Assembly (NCBI GenBank): GCA_937922785.1
Contig: CALAJQ010000023.1
Coordinates: 1 to 64,000 of the forward strand
DNA: 64,000 bases
Origin: an uncultured Acidimicrobiales bacterium
GTDB taxonomy: Bacteria > Actinomycetota > Acidimicrobiia > Acidimicrobiales > SZUA-35
Direction: 5' to 3'
Under the pieces are notes generated by a model. It did not search any database. It saw only the letters and a list, made by a program, of their open reading frames with translations, and was not told the origin of the DNA. Positions 55,293-64,000 of the stretch are shown piece after piece (within the stretch, counting starts at the first letter, position 1; each line of letters begins with the position of its first letter). The position numbers and the translations under genes were made by a program.

Positions 55293-56006
55293 TCAGGAAT
55301 CGCTGACGAGCAGGCGCTGGCGTTCGGGCATTGCCAACGAGCTGAGTTGTTGGGCGGTCTCGTCGAAGTTTGCCGGATCTAACCATCGTTCAAACTCATC
55401 TCTGATGGCAGGCCATTCCGTGTCAATGATGGAGAACCAAGCAGTGTCTCGATTTCGACCCTTGTAGAAAAGGTGCTGCCGAAACAGTCCTTCGAACTGA
55501 AATCCGAATCGAAGAGCGGCAGAACGAGAAGGTCCGTTCAGCGAATCACACTTCCACTCATAACGGCGGTATCCGTTCTCAAACGCCCACTTCATCATCA
55601 AGTACATGGCTTCGGTTGCAACACGAGTTCGCTGCATAGCGGGACCAAAGTGAATGTGCCCCACCTCGATTACACCAAACATCGCGGTAATCCGCAGAAA
55701 GCTGGCCAGCCCTACGGGATCAGCTCCTGCGAAAATTGTAAAGAAGGCGGGATCTTCACTGGAGGTCTGGCGAGTCAACCACTTGGTGAACCCTTGCTCG
55801 GACTCGAAAGGCCCGTAGGGCAAGTAGGTCCATGTCGTGGCTGGTGCGTTCACAAACTGCTTATAGAGCGACGCAGCGTCGCGGGCCGAGTCCATTCGAC
55901 GCAGCGAGCAATAGCTTCCCAATAGCTCGATTTGTCCAGGCAGCGGAACGTCAATTGGATCTAGTGGCGAACCAACAGGCTGACCGAACTCATTAGTCCC
56001 AGGCAT
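55293..56006 (-). CDS. GNAT family N-acetyltransferase (RimJ/RimL type)
   Basis: 237 aa from the ATG at 56006 (MPGTNEFGQP); a Met at 56048 is less likely. Features are SYCSLRRMDSARDAASLYKQ, FFTIFAGADPVGLASFLRIT, VIEVGHIHFGPAMQRTRVAT (acetyl-CoA loop region) and ALRFGFQFEGLFRQHLFYKG. Such proteins acetylate an amino group on a protein or small molecule. It converges with the lipoprotein gene. Confidence 0.88.
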   Translation of the reverse strand: MPGTNEFGQPVGSPLDPIDVPLPGQIELLGSYCSLRRMDSARDAASLYKQFVNAPATTWTYLPYGPFESEQGFTKWLTRQTSSEDPAFFTIFAGADPVGLASFLRITAMFGVIEVGHIHFGPAMQRTRVATEAMYLMMKWAFENGYRRYEWKCDSLNGPSRSAALRFGFQFEGLFRQHLFYKGRNRDTAWFSIIDTEWPAIRDEFERWLDPANFDETAQQLSSLAMPERQRLLVSDS

Positions 56007-56083
56007 GCAGACAGTATGGTCGCAGCTGAGAGGACACAGAAAGTTCACTTAGGGATTGGGCTTCGTCTGGCGATAACCCATCT

Positions 56084-56962
56084 ATGGCAGAAAAACCCTC
56101 CGCTGCGCTGACCGCGTCTTCCCTTATTGCCCTTATTGCAATCGCCCTGATTGCAAGCGCATGCACAACTTCTTCTGATGACTCAGCCTCCCCTGATGGC
56201 TCGGCGTCTACCAGCGTTGCGGCCAACGAAACTACTTCTACCGAGCCTGCCCCAACATCCACCACCGCCGTTGCCGTCTCGACAGAGTCTTCGGCATCTG
56301 AATTTTCCACGACGGACACCACAACTGAAGAAGCTGTCGCACCAACCGGAATTCCATGCCCCGACGGAACTCGAGAGGCCGGATTCGTAACGGGAGTCTT
56401 CGAGTTCGTGAACCTGAGGGACAGACCAAGCAGCTCCTCCGACGCCATCACCGAATTGCCTGCCGACTCCCTGCTGGAGACCGTCAAAGACACCGACACG
56501 TGGGGCGACGATCGGCAGTGGATCGCCGTTGTTAACGAATACGACAACTGCGGATGGGTAGCTAACGAATATATAGGGGGCAGCGACGGCAAGCTTCTCG
56601 CCTTCATTAGCGCCGACGAATACGTTCGCCGAGCGCTCTTTGGCCTGGGAGCAGAGGCGTCCCACGCCACATTTAGCCAAGACGGCGCCGAGGCACCCGA
56701 GGTTCCTCTCGATGACTCTGGGTTATCGGCTGCTGTCGCAGAGCTTCGCCAGATTGGAACCGATAACCCAATGGCCACCGTGCGGCCAGACGCATCGGTT
56801 GAAGTGGACGAAGGCGCTCCTGACGGTGTCGGTTGCATCTTTGGCGACGGGTTGTTTTGCCAAGTAGAGGTGCTGAACGAAAGCGGCGAAGTGATCGCAG
56901 TGGTAGGCGTTGGCTGGTACGGCGATGGCATCACAGGCGCGGACGTCACGCGCGTTCGGTAG
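56084..56962 (+). CDS. SH3-domain lipoprotein
   Basis: 292 aa. MAEKPSAALT...LIASAC is a lipoprotein signal with Cys27, followed by a long Ser/Thr/Glu linker to about residue 90. About 95-170 is a bacterial SH3-like domain (EFVNLRDRPSSSSDAITELP, WIAVVNEYDNCGWVANEYIG), which often binds peptidoglycan. The remaining 120 residues are not recognised. It is divergent from the GNAT gene. Confidence 0.8.
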   Translation: MAEKPSAALTASSLIALIAIALIASACTTSSDDSASPDGSASTSVAANETTSTEPAPTSTTAVAVSTESSASEFSTTDTTTEEAVAPTGIPCPDGTREAGFVTGVFEFVNLRDRPSSSSDAITELPADSLLETVKDTDTWGDDRQWIAVVNEYDNCGWVANEYIGGSDGKLLAFISADEYVRRALFGLGAEASHATFSQDGAEAPEVPLDDSGLSAAVAELRQIGTDNPMATVRPDASVEVDEGAPDGVGCIFGDGLFCQVEVLNESGEVIAVVGVGWYGDGITGADVTRVR

Positions 56963-57037
56963 ATCAACGCATTCTCTGAGCCCTCAAACTACATCCACAC
57001 CTGTACACCTAGCTGGATCGCGTCTATTGTTGAGGCG

Positions 57038-57622
57038 ATGGCCGCACCCGCTGCAGTAGAAGCCCTGAGGGCACAGGGATCTGGCCTTGGTCTTGCCAAT
57101 GGCGCTGTTCACCTGGTGAACCACGATCCACGCTGGAGTTCCTACTTTGCTGAGCTAGCAAGTGAGATATTGGTTGCGATTGACCACAGCCGAGCTCAAG
57201 TTGAACACGTTGGATCCACTTCGGTACCCGGTCTCAGCGCCAAGCCGTTGTTGGACATCGCCGTCGGAATACCCCAGCCAATCGACAATGAGGCAGCTAT
57301 CACTGCGCTCGAACCGATCGGCTTTGAGTTTCAGCAAGATCTTGGCATCTACGGCGGCCTCTTCTTCACCGTCTCGGCATCACCGACTTCAAGAGTTGCC
57401 CACCTCCACGTCGTTGATATCGACGATTTCCAATGGCGTTGGTACCTGGCTTTCCGCGACGGCCTGCGATCGGACCCTAGGCTGGCAAGCGAGTACGAAA
57501 CAGTCAAACAAGCGGCCGCCCAAGCAAATCCCGGAGACCGAGATGCCTACACCAAGGCGAAGTTCGATTGGGTCTTGGCAACAGTGAATCGACTCGACAG
57601 ATCGGTCACTCAAACAGATTGA
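57038..57622 (+). CDS. GrpB/UPF0157 family protein
   Basis: 194 aa. The family core VEHVGSTSVPGLSAKPLLDI (about 67-86) belongs to a nucleotidyltransferase-like fold. HLVNHDPRWSSYFAELASEI and HLHVVDIDDFQWRWYLAFRD are further conserved blocks. Function is unproven; some relatives are linked to coenzyme A metabolism or resistance. It overlaps the convergent PhyH remnant by 13 bp. Confidence 0.88.
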   Translation: MAAPAAVEALRAQGSGLGLANGAVHLVNHDPRWSSYFAELASEILVAIDHSRAQVEHVGSTSVPGLSAKPLLDIAVGIPQPIDNEAAITALEPIGFEFQQDLGIYGGLFFTVSASPTSRVAHLHVVDIDDFQWRWYLAFRDGLRSDPRLASEYETVKQAAAQANPGDRDAYTKAKFDWVLATVNRLDRSVTQTD

Positions 57623-58319
57623 TAGATCAGCGGCCACTTTCGGCTTTGCATTGGGGCGCCGACAGTGAACGCTTCATCTTCATCTGGAAGCAGCGCCGGA
57701 TCCTGGAAGACACCCTGCCTTAGGGTCATCCGGGCATCGGTGCCGATGTAGCGAGCTGAGTAGGCGACCCGCCGCTTGTTAGGAGAATTGTTGCCTCCTG
57801 AAGAGTGAACCGCGCGTGAGTGAAACATCACTGCGTCACCAGGTTCGTAACTGAACTCAAGCACGCCGTGAGCCTCTGGGTCTTCATGAAATGGCGGTGG
57901 AGGATGATCAACAAACTGATCGCTGGCGTCGACGGCCAACGCGCCTCGTTCCCCTACATCTTGGCTCAACGACTTGCCGTCGAAGCCGTTCGGTCGGTAG
58001 AACTTGTCCGCCCGATGGCTGCCCGGCACAAATTTCAGAGCGGCAGTTTCGGGTGTGCAGTGCACAAGGCTTAACCAGAATGAAACGATGTGTTCGCCTT
58101 CTACCGGCCAGTACGGAACGTCCTGATGCCAATAGTGATCATCAACTGGAGTCGCAGGGTCGAACACGAAGACATGATCGAAGAAGAACCGGGCCGACTC
58201 TGACTCCATAGCCCGAGCAGCATTCGGACGGCCTGCTCTGGTCCAATCAGGCCCGGCAGCTTGACCACGCCCTGGCGGCGATAGGTCGCAAGCTCTTCAT
58301 CAGTTACGGGCCTAACCAC
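57610..58319 (-). pseudogene. Broken phytanoyl-CoA dioxygenase-like (PhyH) gene
   Basis: The N-terminal frame starts at 58319 with MVRPVTDEELATYRRQGVV and runs through LPGLIGPEQAVRML, typical of PhyH enzymes. Near 58215 coding sense moves to the next frame (AARAMESESARFFFDHVFVF), which continues to the stop at 57610 with the iron ligands intact: HYWHQD and FHSRAVHSSGGN. About 60 residues normally found between these parts are missing. An internal deletion with loss of frame is the simplest reading; a separate start at 58209 could still give a shortened 199-aa protein. Confidence 0.65.
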
Positions 58320-58381
58320 CTAACTCAAAGTAGCTGACATTAGAGGCGCCGCGAAATCTCGACCCGTGCCCCACGCCCGAC

Positions 58382-59137
58382 ATGTCAGAATGGTTCATGA
58401 GCCTGCATCTCTCTTCGCTGTGTTTTAACACGAACAATCCGTTGAAGGTGGCCCGGTTCTGGGCCGAAGCATTGGGCTGGGAGATTGACAATCCAGACGA
58501 CGAAGTTATAGGCCTCATCCCGAACGACGGCACCCGATTCATGCTTGACTTCTGCCCCGTTCCTGAAACGAAGACCGGCCAGAACAGCATCCACCTAGAC
58601 CTGACAACAACATCACTCGCAAACCAAGCCGAGATGGTAGACCGACTGATCAATGCAGGCGGCAAGCACATTGATATCGGCCAGACACCCGAAGAAGGTC
58701 ACTTCGTCTTGGCCGACCCCGAAGGCAATGAGCTGTGCATCGTGGAACCTGGTAACAACTTCCTTGCTGGAACCCAGACCCTCGGCGCAATCAACTGTGA
58801 CGGCTCGCCCGAGGTTGGCTACTTCTGGAGTGAAGCGCTCGGTTGGCCTTTGGTTTGGGATCAAGATCAAGAAACCGCAATACGCGCCCCTGACGGCACG
58901 GGGCCATTGATTACCTGGAGCGGTCCGCCGTACATGCCCAAGCGCGGACTCGACCGCCTTCATATCGACGTCGCTCCCGGTGCAGATGGAAACCAAGAAA
59001 AGGAAGCTGAGCGGCTTATAGCCCTAGGAGCCAAGCGGCTAGACATCGGTCAGGGCGAGGTCAGCTGGATCGTCATGGCCGACCCCGACGGGCACGAATT
59101 CTGCATCCTCACACCCCGAACACCAATCGACAGCTAA
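58382..59137 (+). CDS. Two-domain VOC family protein
   Basis: 251 aa from the ATG at 58382 (another Met at 58397). Two glyoxalase-like halves repeat the same pattern: LSSLCFNTNNPLKVARFWAE with VLADPEGNELCIVE, and LGAINCDGSPEVGYFWSEAL with VMADPDGHEFCILT. Each has the late acidic metal-ligand strand. This is typical of actinobacterial glyoxalase_6/hydroxylase-like proteins of unknown substrate. Confidence 0.87.
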   Translation: MSEWFMSLHLSSLCFNTNNPLKVARFWAEALGWEIDNPDDEVIGLIPNDGTRFMLDFCPVPETKTGQNSIHLDLTTTSLANQAEMVDRLINAGGKHIDIGQTPEEGHFVLADPEGNELCIVEPGNNFLAGTQTLGAINCDGSPEVGYFWSEALGWPLVWDQDQETAIRAPDGTGPLITWSGPPYMPKRGLDRLHIDVAPGADGNQEKEAERLIALGAKRLDIGQGEVSWIVMADPDGHEFCILTPRTPIDS

Positions 59138-59149
59138 GGACTCGTGAGT

Positions 59150-59204
59150 TTCTGGCGGTGTAGCCAGTCAAACACTTCGATTCTGGCGGTGTAGCCAGTC
59201 AAAC
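59150..59204. repeat. Two 24-bp direct repeats with internal hairpin
   Basis: TTCTGGCGGTGTAGCCAGTC-AAAC occurs at 59150-59173 and 59181-59204, 31 bp apart and identical. Each contains CTGGC-GGTGTA-GCCAG, a small inverted repeat. Confidence 0.85.
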
Positions 59205-59216
59205 CCGGCTGTTTCT

Positions 59217-59306
59217 CAGGTCAGTTGCGAAGTGGTGGCTGGTAGCCAGGTCGGTTCGGAAGTGGTGGCTGGTAGCCAGGTCAGTTGCGGAGTGGTGACC
59301 GGCAAC
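59217..59306. repeat. Three tandem 30-bp repeats with internal hairpin
   Basis: Units at 59217-59246, 59247-59276 and 59277-59306 begin CAGGTC(A/G)GTT and contain AGTGGTGGCTGGTAGC. Joined to the next unit they form TGGCT-GGT-AGCCA. The third unit has diverged and its last base is the end of the DSD1-type gene's stop codon. Confidence 0.85.
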
Positions 59307-60325
59307 TACCAATGCCGAAGATCCACTGGCCACTGGTCTACAAGTGTTCCTTCGTTTGCAAGATCACCGTTTATAAGCCACATGTTCTCGTGCTTGGCAA
59401 CGGTCGGGTCAACGTGACCTGGATGCAGCACGACGCGATCTCCAACCGCAAAGTCCGAAAGATTGTCGGGTCGGAGGGTGACGTGTTCGTCCGAACAGAA
59501 CAACACTTTGCCGGGACCATCCCAGGTCGGTGAGCCGTGGTCCATACCAAACGCCTTAAGACCAGCGTTTCCGATGATCCAACCCTTAGGGCTAACCGAG
59601 ACGATTGTCGCCACAACAGCAAGAGCTTGTTCAAACGGCAGATCGAGCTCTGAGTAGTGCGTATCCATTAGGCAGTAGCTCCCGGCTTGAAGTTCGGTGC
59701 ACCAGGTGTTTGTATCGAACGTCCCGGTTCCTCCTGCCGACACAATGTCGCCGCCGATTTCAGCATGTGCTGCCGCCAGAATTTCCATGGCCTGGCCGAC
59801 TTTGTCAATTCGTTCGGCGCGATCGACAGTCATCATGAGATGGCCTTCGTACCCCATGACTCCCCTGACCTCAAGACCGGCCTTGCGCGCCCTTTCAGCC
59901 AAACGGGCGCCTTGAACCTTGTCGCAACCGCATCGGGGCAGGCCGACGTCAATGTCGATTAGAACCGACCGGACCCCGCCCGCTACAGCAGCATCCAAAA
60001 TGGCGTCCGAATCCACAGCCACGGTCACGTTGGCATCGAGCTTTCCTAGACGGGCGAGGTCCAGCGACTCGTTCGCCAAAAGTAAGTCATGGCCGAGCCC
60101 TGCTTTTGCCATGCCCTCAATCTCAGCCGGGGTGGCGGCGCAGAAGCCGCGGTGGCCTTGATCGGCCAACCTGCGGGCCACCGAGGTTGACTTAAAGGCC
60201 TTCACATGAGGCCGCAGCTGGGCGTCGGGCCTAATTGCATCCATGGCCGCACAGTTTTTGTTGAAGGCGTCGACGTCAACTACAAGCGCTGGTGTAGGCA
60301 GGTCTGAGGCAATCGAATATTCCAT
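59306..60325 (-). CDS. DSD1-type PLP enzyme (D-threonine aldolase / D-serine dehydratase family)
   Basis: 339 aa, fold-type III (alanine racemase N-domain). The PLP lysine is Lys42 in RPHVKAFKS. Conserved blocks are GFCAATPAEIEGMAKAGLGH, LIDIDVGLPRCGC, MGYEGHLMM, VSAGGTGTFDTNTWCTELQA and the metal-site region LHPGHVDPTVAKHE. The family cleaves or dehydrates D-beta-hydroxy amino acids with a divalent metal. The upstream VOC gene is 23 bp away and probably co-transcribed. Confidence 0.87.
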   Translation of the reverse strand: MEYSIASDLPTPALVVDVDAFNKNCAAMDAIRPDAQLRPHVKAFKSTSVARRLADQGHRGFCAATPAEIEGMAKAGLGHDLLLANESLDLARLGKLDANVTVAVDSDAILDAAVAGGVRSVLIDIDVGLPRCGCDKVQGARLAERARKAGLEVRGVMGYEGHLMMTVDRAERIDKVGQAMEILAAAHAEIGGDIVSAGGTGTFDTNTWCTELQAGSYCLMDTHYSELDLPFEQALAVVATIVSVSPKGWIIGNAGLKAFGMDHGSPTWDGPGKVLFCSDEHVTLRPDNLSDFAVGDRVVLHPGHVDPTVAKHENMWLINGDLANEGTLVDQWPVDLRHW

Positions 60326-60348
60326 AATTTGCTGCTGGCGGGAGTTTG

Positions 60349-60774
60349 CTACTGGCGGGCCGGGTCGAAGATGATCTCCATGACGTGGCCGTCGGGATCT
60401 TTGTACGCCAACAGGTCAGCACCGCGAAAGTCTTGGACATCGCCAGTTGTCGCGCCCAGCTTTATCAACCGCTCCCGAATCGAAGCAAACGCGGCCGCCG
60501 ACTCTGCGTGCATAGTCACGTGGTCTAGGCGGAGGTCACGCTGGAGGAGTACCGCTGGCGTATCGGCCAAGGCTTCGCCGATGTTGCCTGACTCAACTAT
60601 CTGAACTTGGACCTCACCGATTTGGTAGAACGCAATGCGCCCGACGGGAGTCTCCATCGGGTGACCAGGTGCCGGCTCTAGCTCGAATGCGTCCCGGTAG
60701 AACGAGACCATGCGATCAAGATCGTTTGTTGCGGTTGCGATGTGATGGACTGATGAAAGAAGGCTCATGGCCAC
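60349..60774 (-). CDS. VOC family protein (glyoxalase-like)
   Basis: 141 aa. The start MSLLSSVHHIATATNDLDRM places the first His ligand as in glyoxalases; VQIVESGN, LDHVTMHAESAAAFASIRER and LLAYKDPDGHVMEIIFDP complete the fold with the terminal Glu. It is first in a two-gene unit with the PLP enzyme, hinting that both act on a related 2-oxo or amino acid, but this is inference. Confidence 0.87.
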   Translation of the reverse strand: MAMSLLSSVHHIATATNDLDRMVSFYRDAFELEPAPGHPMETPVGRIAFYQIGEVQVQIVESGNIGEALADTPAVLLQRDLRLDHVTMHAESAAAFASIRERLIKLGATTGDVQDFRGADLLAYKDPDGHVMEIIFDPARQ

Positions 60775-60842
60775 TTGTCCCCTGTCTAGACGGCACGGGT
60801 AAACCTACAACGTGCCCGCCCGTTACGGCGAATGCCTTTGAT

Positions 60843-63800
60843 TCAGGAGATGGTCGAGGTCGACGCCGCAGGCTTGACTGCTACTTGACGCAATCGCCGA
60901 GCTTTGTCCTGGTAGGCGGCAAGGTCCGAGGAATGCAGAAGGTCTGACAACTCACAAGGTCCGACCGCCGTGGCCGTTCCGTAACTGAAGCTTGCCTCAA
61001 CCAGAGTTCCATCACTTGAGCTAAGTAAAGACGTCCGCAATCGATTTAGCGCTTCATCAAGTTCAGCAAGATCGATTGGAGTGTCAGACTGAATGGCCAA
61101 CATGAACTCGTCACCACCCAGCCGGATCACAGTTGTGCGATCCACGTGCTTTGGCTGAAGCTCTGCCAACCCGGTTGCGACCAACTGCAAAAGGCGGTCA
61201 CCAAAGGAATGCCCGTAGCTATCGTTGACAAGCTTGAACCGATCCATGTCGGTGGAGACCACCGCGGAATGACTCCGCGGTCCCAGCTGCTGCATTTCAA
61301 CCGCCAGGGTCTCCAAGACTTTGCGGTTACCAACTCCGGTGAGCGGATCTGTCTTGGACAAGACTCGCAGATCCCTGAATCGGCTCAAAGCCACTTGCAC
61401 GGTCTTGGTTGCCAGAAGAAGTGCCGCCATAATCGTGCCAATAATTGCCACCCGAATAACAAGACCCACCCGTCGATGGTGCGCTCGTAGGCTTTGGGTT
61501 TCAGCTACGAAGTCAGCGAGCCGGGCATCTGACACTTCTCGCATCTGCGACACAACCGAACGCTCAACACTAAGCAGATCATCAGCACTCTCGATGGGTG
61601 CGGCCTCGTCCGATGGCCACTGCCGAATCCACTGGTCCTGGTCCCACAATTGACTCTCAGCCAGAATCGAGTTCAGATCGTCCAGAGTCTTCTGCTCGTG
61701 AGCTGACGCCAAGTCGGTGTCGATTACGCCATCGACCAACGGATGATCCTGGTCAGGACCCAGCCATCCCCCGTCAAGTTCAACAACCGATTGGGCGTCA
61801 AGGGCCCATTCGCAGACTGATGCGGCTCGGGTAAGTTCTCCAGAATCCTTAGCATCAGTGTCATAGCGAGTGATCAGTGACTCGAATACAACAAACGTTG
61901 CGGCCTGATCTAGCCAAAGAACCTCAGAGACGCTCTCAAGCACCGTCGTCGGCTGCTGAGGGGCCGCTATCCCGTCAAACTGAATGTCGGCGGAGAGGCC
62001 ATACAAAACCTGAGCGTCACGAGGCTCGGCCAGATCATCACTTGCGCTTGCTAACAGGCTAAGCAATAGCCGGGCTTCGTTGGCTGACTGGTCATCTCCG
62101 TCCGCCAGCTGCTCAAGCCTCGGCTGAACCGATTGCAATAACTCGGTGCCTGCGATTTCGGCTTCGACCAACGCAGGACTAAGCGCAGCATCAAAGGGGA
62201 CGGCCAAAGCCAGTGTCAGTTCGTCTAGCAGAGCCCGGACGATAAGAACCCGTTCTCGAATAACCTGCGATTGGCGCGCTTGATCTTGAGAGTCGTTCAA
62301 GGCCGTGTTCGCTCTACCCAGGCCTACAGAAAGCCCGTAGCAGAGCACCAAACTGCAGATCGTTGCGGCTAGCCACCAAAACGGAGCGAAACCCGAGGCA
62401 TGCACCCGAGAACTAGGCAAGGGTGCTGTGTCAGCTCCGAAGGTTGGATCAGACCGTCCAGACTTGAATAGCGGCCTCAGCGGGCCAATCGTGGCTATTG
62501 CTTTTATGGGCCGGGCAATCGAGGTTTTTGCTTCTTCGATGTCTTCCGATGCGCTTTCAGCGGCAGAGGTGCGGAGCTCGGCGGAAACCGTGGTGCCTAC
62601 TCCGACCTTCGACTGGATTGACAGAGTTCCGCCGGCCTTTGTTGCGCGCGACTTCATGATGGACAACCCGTAGTGCCCTAGGTTCTCGCCCGACTCCCTC
62701 CCCATGCCGACTCCGTCGTCGGCTATCACGATGGTTGGCGTTGGATTCTGCCTAACAGTTACCGTGACGTTCTTTGCCTTGGCATGGCGGTAGATGTTGT
62801 TAAGTGCCTCTTCCACAATCCGGTGAACCGCCAGAGTCTCTTCGGGATTGAGGTCAACTGCTTCCAGTCTCGCCACAACTGGGATGGAGCTTCGAATCGA
62901 AAACTTCGAGATTGCGGACTCGACCAAGCTTGAAACTGGCGTCGCTTCGATTTGCTCTGCGTTGGGTTCACTTACAAGCGAACGCATCGCCCCTTGGGAA
63001 GTGTCTACTGCAGCTTGGATTTTTTCCAGAATGCCAAGCAACGGATCTTGAAATTCTACCTTTCTCCGGGCCGCACTAGTTAGTAGCGACGCACTGCTAA
63101 GAGCCTGAATTGCGGTGTCGTGCAGCTCCTGCTCAAGCCGTGCGCGTTCAGACACAACAGCGGCTCTTTGAGCATCCGTAGTGCGCTGCAATGCCGAATA
63201 CGAAGAGGCGGCTAACGATGAAATGGCTCCCAGCCGGCTTGAAACCTCAGGGGCCAACAGGTTGTCAGACCGACTCTCAACCAAAAGCACACCGACGGTG
63301 CGGCCGTCGACAACCATTGCGCCCGCGCTTGCAGACATTGCCGGGCCGATATGACTTCCGGGCCCACAGGAACTGGTCGCTCCGTTCAACGTGCCAGGCG
63401 CAAGCAGGCTTGAAAGCCAGGAGAAGTCAAGGGTGGCCTCAGCTGCCGGGCCAGTTACGAACCCTCGTGCCCGATCAAGCTGACGAAGCTCATAATGCCC
63501 GTCTGGGCCGAACAGCAATACAGCCGCCAGGTCTACCGACAGAATTTCTCTGGTTGTAATGCAGACCTCATGCATGAGGCTGTCGACATCGGGGGTCGTC
63601 GCAAACGAGACCGCCATATCCATCATCGCTTCTTGAAGTTTCCGGCGATCAGTTATGTCCCAGAAGCTCCCAATCAACCCAATAACCGTGCCGTCGGCCG
63701 ATCGTAAAGGAACCTTGTTCGTTTCGAGCCACCGGGTCGCTCCACTGGCTGTAACAATGGGCTCTTCGATCAGAGTGGCAGCGCGCCCAGTCGACATTAC

Positions 63801-64000
63801 GCGCTGATCCCAGTTAACGAAAGAGGCGGCGGTCGCAGGACCCCAAGGCATGTCTTCGTCAGTTAGTCCGATTATCGAGTCAATGTCGGCGCCAACGTAG
63901 TTTGCAAAGGCCTGATTGCAGGCCACGAATCGCGAAGAGGTGTCCTTGATGAATATCGGCGTCGGGATCGAACCTATGACGCTGCGAGCCACGTCAGTCT
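60843..64000 (-). CDS. Hybrid PAS-GAF-histidine kinase fused to a membrane GGDEF diguanylate cyclase (N-terminus beyond the right edge)
   Basis: At least 1049 residues, open to the window end; numbering from the Met at 63992, which may be internal. PAS about 5-115 (PTPIFIKDTSSRFVACNQAF, ending SFWDITDRRKL), GAF about 130-270, HisKA_3 with ERARLEQELHDTAIQALS (His291), HATPase about 385-475 with N-box VEEALNNIYRHA and G-box ADDGVGMG. After a linker come helix 1 (about 536-556), an extracytoplasmic stretch of about 290 residues, helix 2 (about 845-865), and a GGDEF domain with DPLTGVGNR, DMDRFKLVNDSYGHSFGD and RLGGDEF (959-963). One uninterrupted frame joins a NarL-type kinase to a cyclase, so it may sense redox or small ligands and signal through both phosphotransfer and c-di-GMP. 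Confidence 0.88.
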   Translation of the reverse strand, partial: TDVARSVIGSIPTPIFIKDTSSRFVACNQAFANYVGADIDSIIGLTDEDMPWGPATAASFVNWDQRVMSTGRAATLIEEPIVTASGATRWLETNKVPLRSADGTVIGLIGSFWDITDRRKLQEAMMDMAVSFATTPDVDSLMHEVCITTREILSVDLAAVLLFGPDGHYELRQLDRARGFVTGPAAEATLDFSWLSSLLAPGTLNGATSSCGPGSHIGPAMSASAGAMVVDGRTVGVLLVESRSDNLLAPEVSSRLGAISSLAASSYSALQRTTDAQRAAVVSERARLEQELHDTAIQALSSASLLTSAARRKVEFQDPLLGILEKIQAAVDTSQGAMRSLVSEPNAEQIEATPVSSLVESAISKFSIRSSIPVVARLEAVDLNPEETLAVHRIVEEALNNIYRHAKAKNVTVTVRQNPTPTIVIADDGVGMGRESGENLGHYGLSIMKSRATKAGGTLSIQSKVGVGTTVSAELRTSAAESASEDIEEAKTSIARPIKAIATIGPLRPLFKSGRSDPTFGADTAPLPSSRVHASGFAPFWWLAATICSLVLCYGLSVGLGRANTALNDSQDQARQSQVIRERVLIVRALLDELTLALAVPFDAALSPALVEAEIAGTELLQSVQPRLEQLADGDDQSANEARLLLSLLASASDDLAEPRDAQVLYGLSADIQFDGIAAPQQPTTVLESVSEVLWLDQAATFVVFESLITRYDTDAKDSGELTRAASVCEWALDAQSVVELDGGWLGPDQDHPLVDGVIDTDLASAHEQKTLDDLNSILAESQLWDQDQWIRQWPSDEAAPIESADDLLSVERSVVSQMREVSDARLADFVAETQSLRAHHRRVGLVIRVAIIGTIMAALLLATKTVQVALSRFRDLRVLSKTDPLTGVGNRKVLETLAVEMQQLGPRSHSAVVSTDMDRFKLVNDSYGHSFGDRLLQLVATGLAELQPKHVDRTTVIRLGGDEFMLAIQSDTPIDLAELDEALNRLRTSLLSSSDGTLVEASFSYGTATAVGPCELSDLLHSSDLAAYQDKARRLRQVAVKPAASTSTIS

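Noticed and set aside
59150-59306. CRISPR-like appearance of the short repeats
   Set aside because: Only two and three copies, gaps of 0-7 bp instead of spacers, internal hairpins and no cas genes.

Overview
The window looks like chromosome from an actinobacterium of the class Acidimicrobiia (marine or aquatic lineage). This is an inference from gene content: many secreted proteins ending in DUF4214 modules, Tat-exported DUF839/PhoX proteins, a DUF222-type HNH nuclease, a furA-katG pair, lipoproteins with Thr/Ser/Glu-rich linkers, and moderate GC content. I found no rRNA, tRNA, CRISPR array, insertion sequence or prophage.

Layout. 1-16 kb is a surface and secretome region: a giant DUF11-repeat adhesin-like protein running off the left edge, a DUF4214 exoprotein, a DUF418 membrane protein, two adjacent Tat-exported PhoX/DUF839 proteins, and a galactose-oxidase-like copper radical enzyme fused to DUF4214. 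16-28 kb holds an ECF sigma factor overlapping a DUF3291-VOC gene, a TspO homologue, a lipoprotein lipase, another DUF4214 exoprotein, the HNH nuclease, furA-katG, a lone DppB-type permease and two decayed genes. 28-31 kb is a DUF4407/YbjQ operon.

31-39.5 kb is the most interesting part. A complete BMP-family (purine nucleoside type) ABC importer operon converges, with an 11-bp overlap, on a three-gene operon matching the NdmC-NdmD-NdmE architecture of bacterial 7-methylxanthine N-demethylase. That operon encodes an oxygenase lacking a Rieske cluster, a reductase carrying an extra Rieske domain, and a GST-like protein. Together they suggest uptake and N-demethylation of a methylated purine or similar compound.

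39.5-48.7 kb is mixed metabolism: a PlsC-like acyltransferase, a MOSC protein, a cluster of two alpha/beta hydrolases around a PEP-utilising Rph-like enzyme, a maltokinase-cap-like protein and YchJ. 48.8-64 kb contains a C-type-lectin/TSP3-repeat/DUF4214 giant, an MFS exporter, a MhpD-type hydratase, lipoproteins, GNAT, GrpB, a broken PhyH gene, VOC proteins, a DSD1-type PLP enzyme, a cluster of small palindromic repeats, and a very large histidine kinase-diguanylate cyclase fusion running off the right edge.

Starts were chosen by family alignment from memory, signal-peptide logic and overlap with neighbours. No database search was run.
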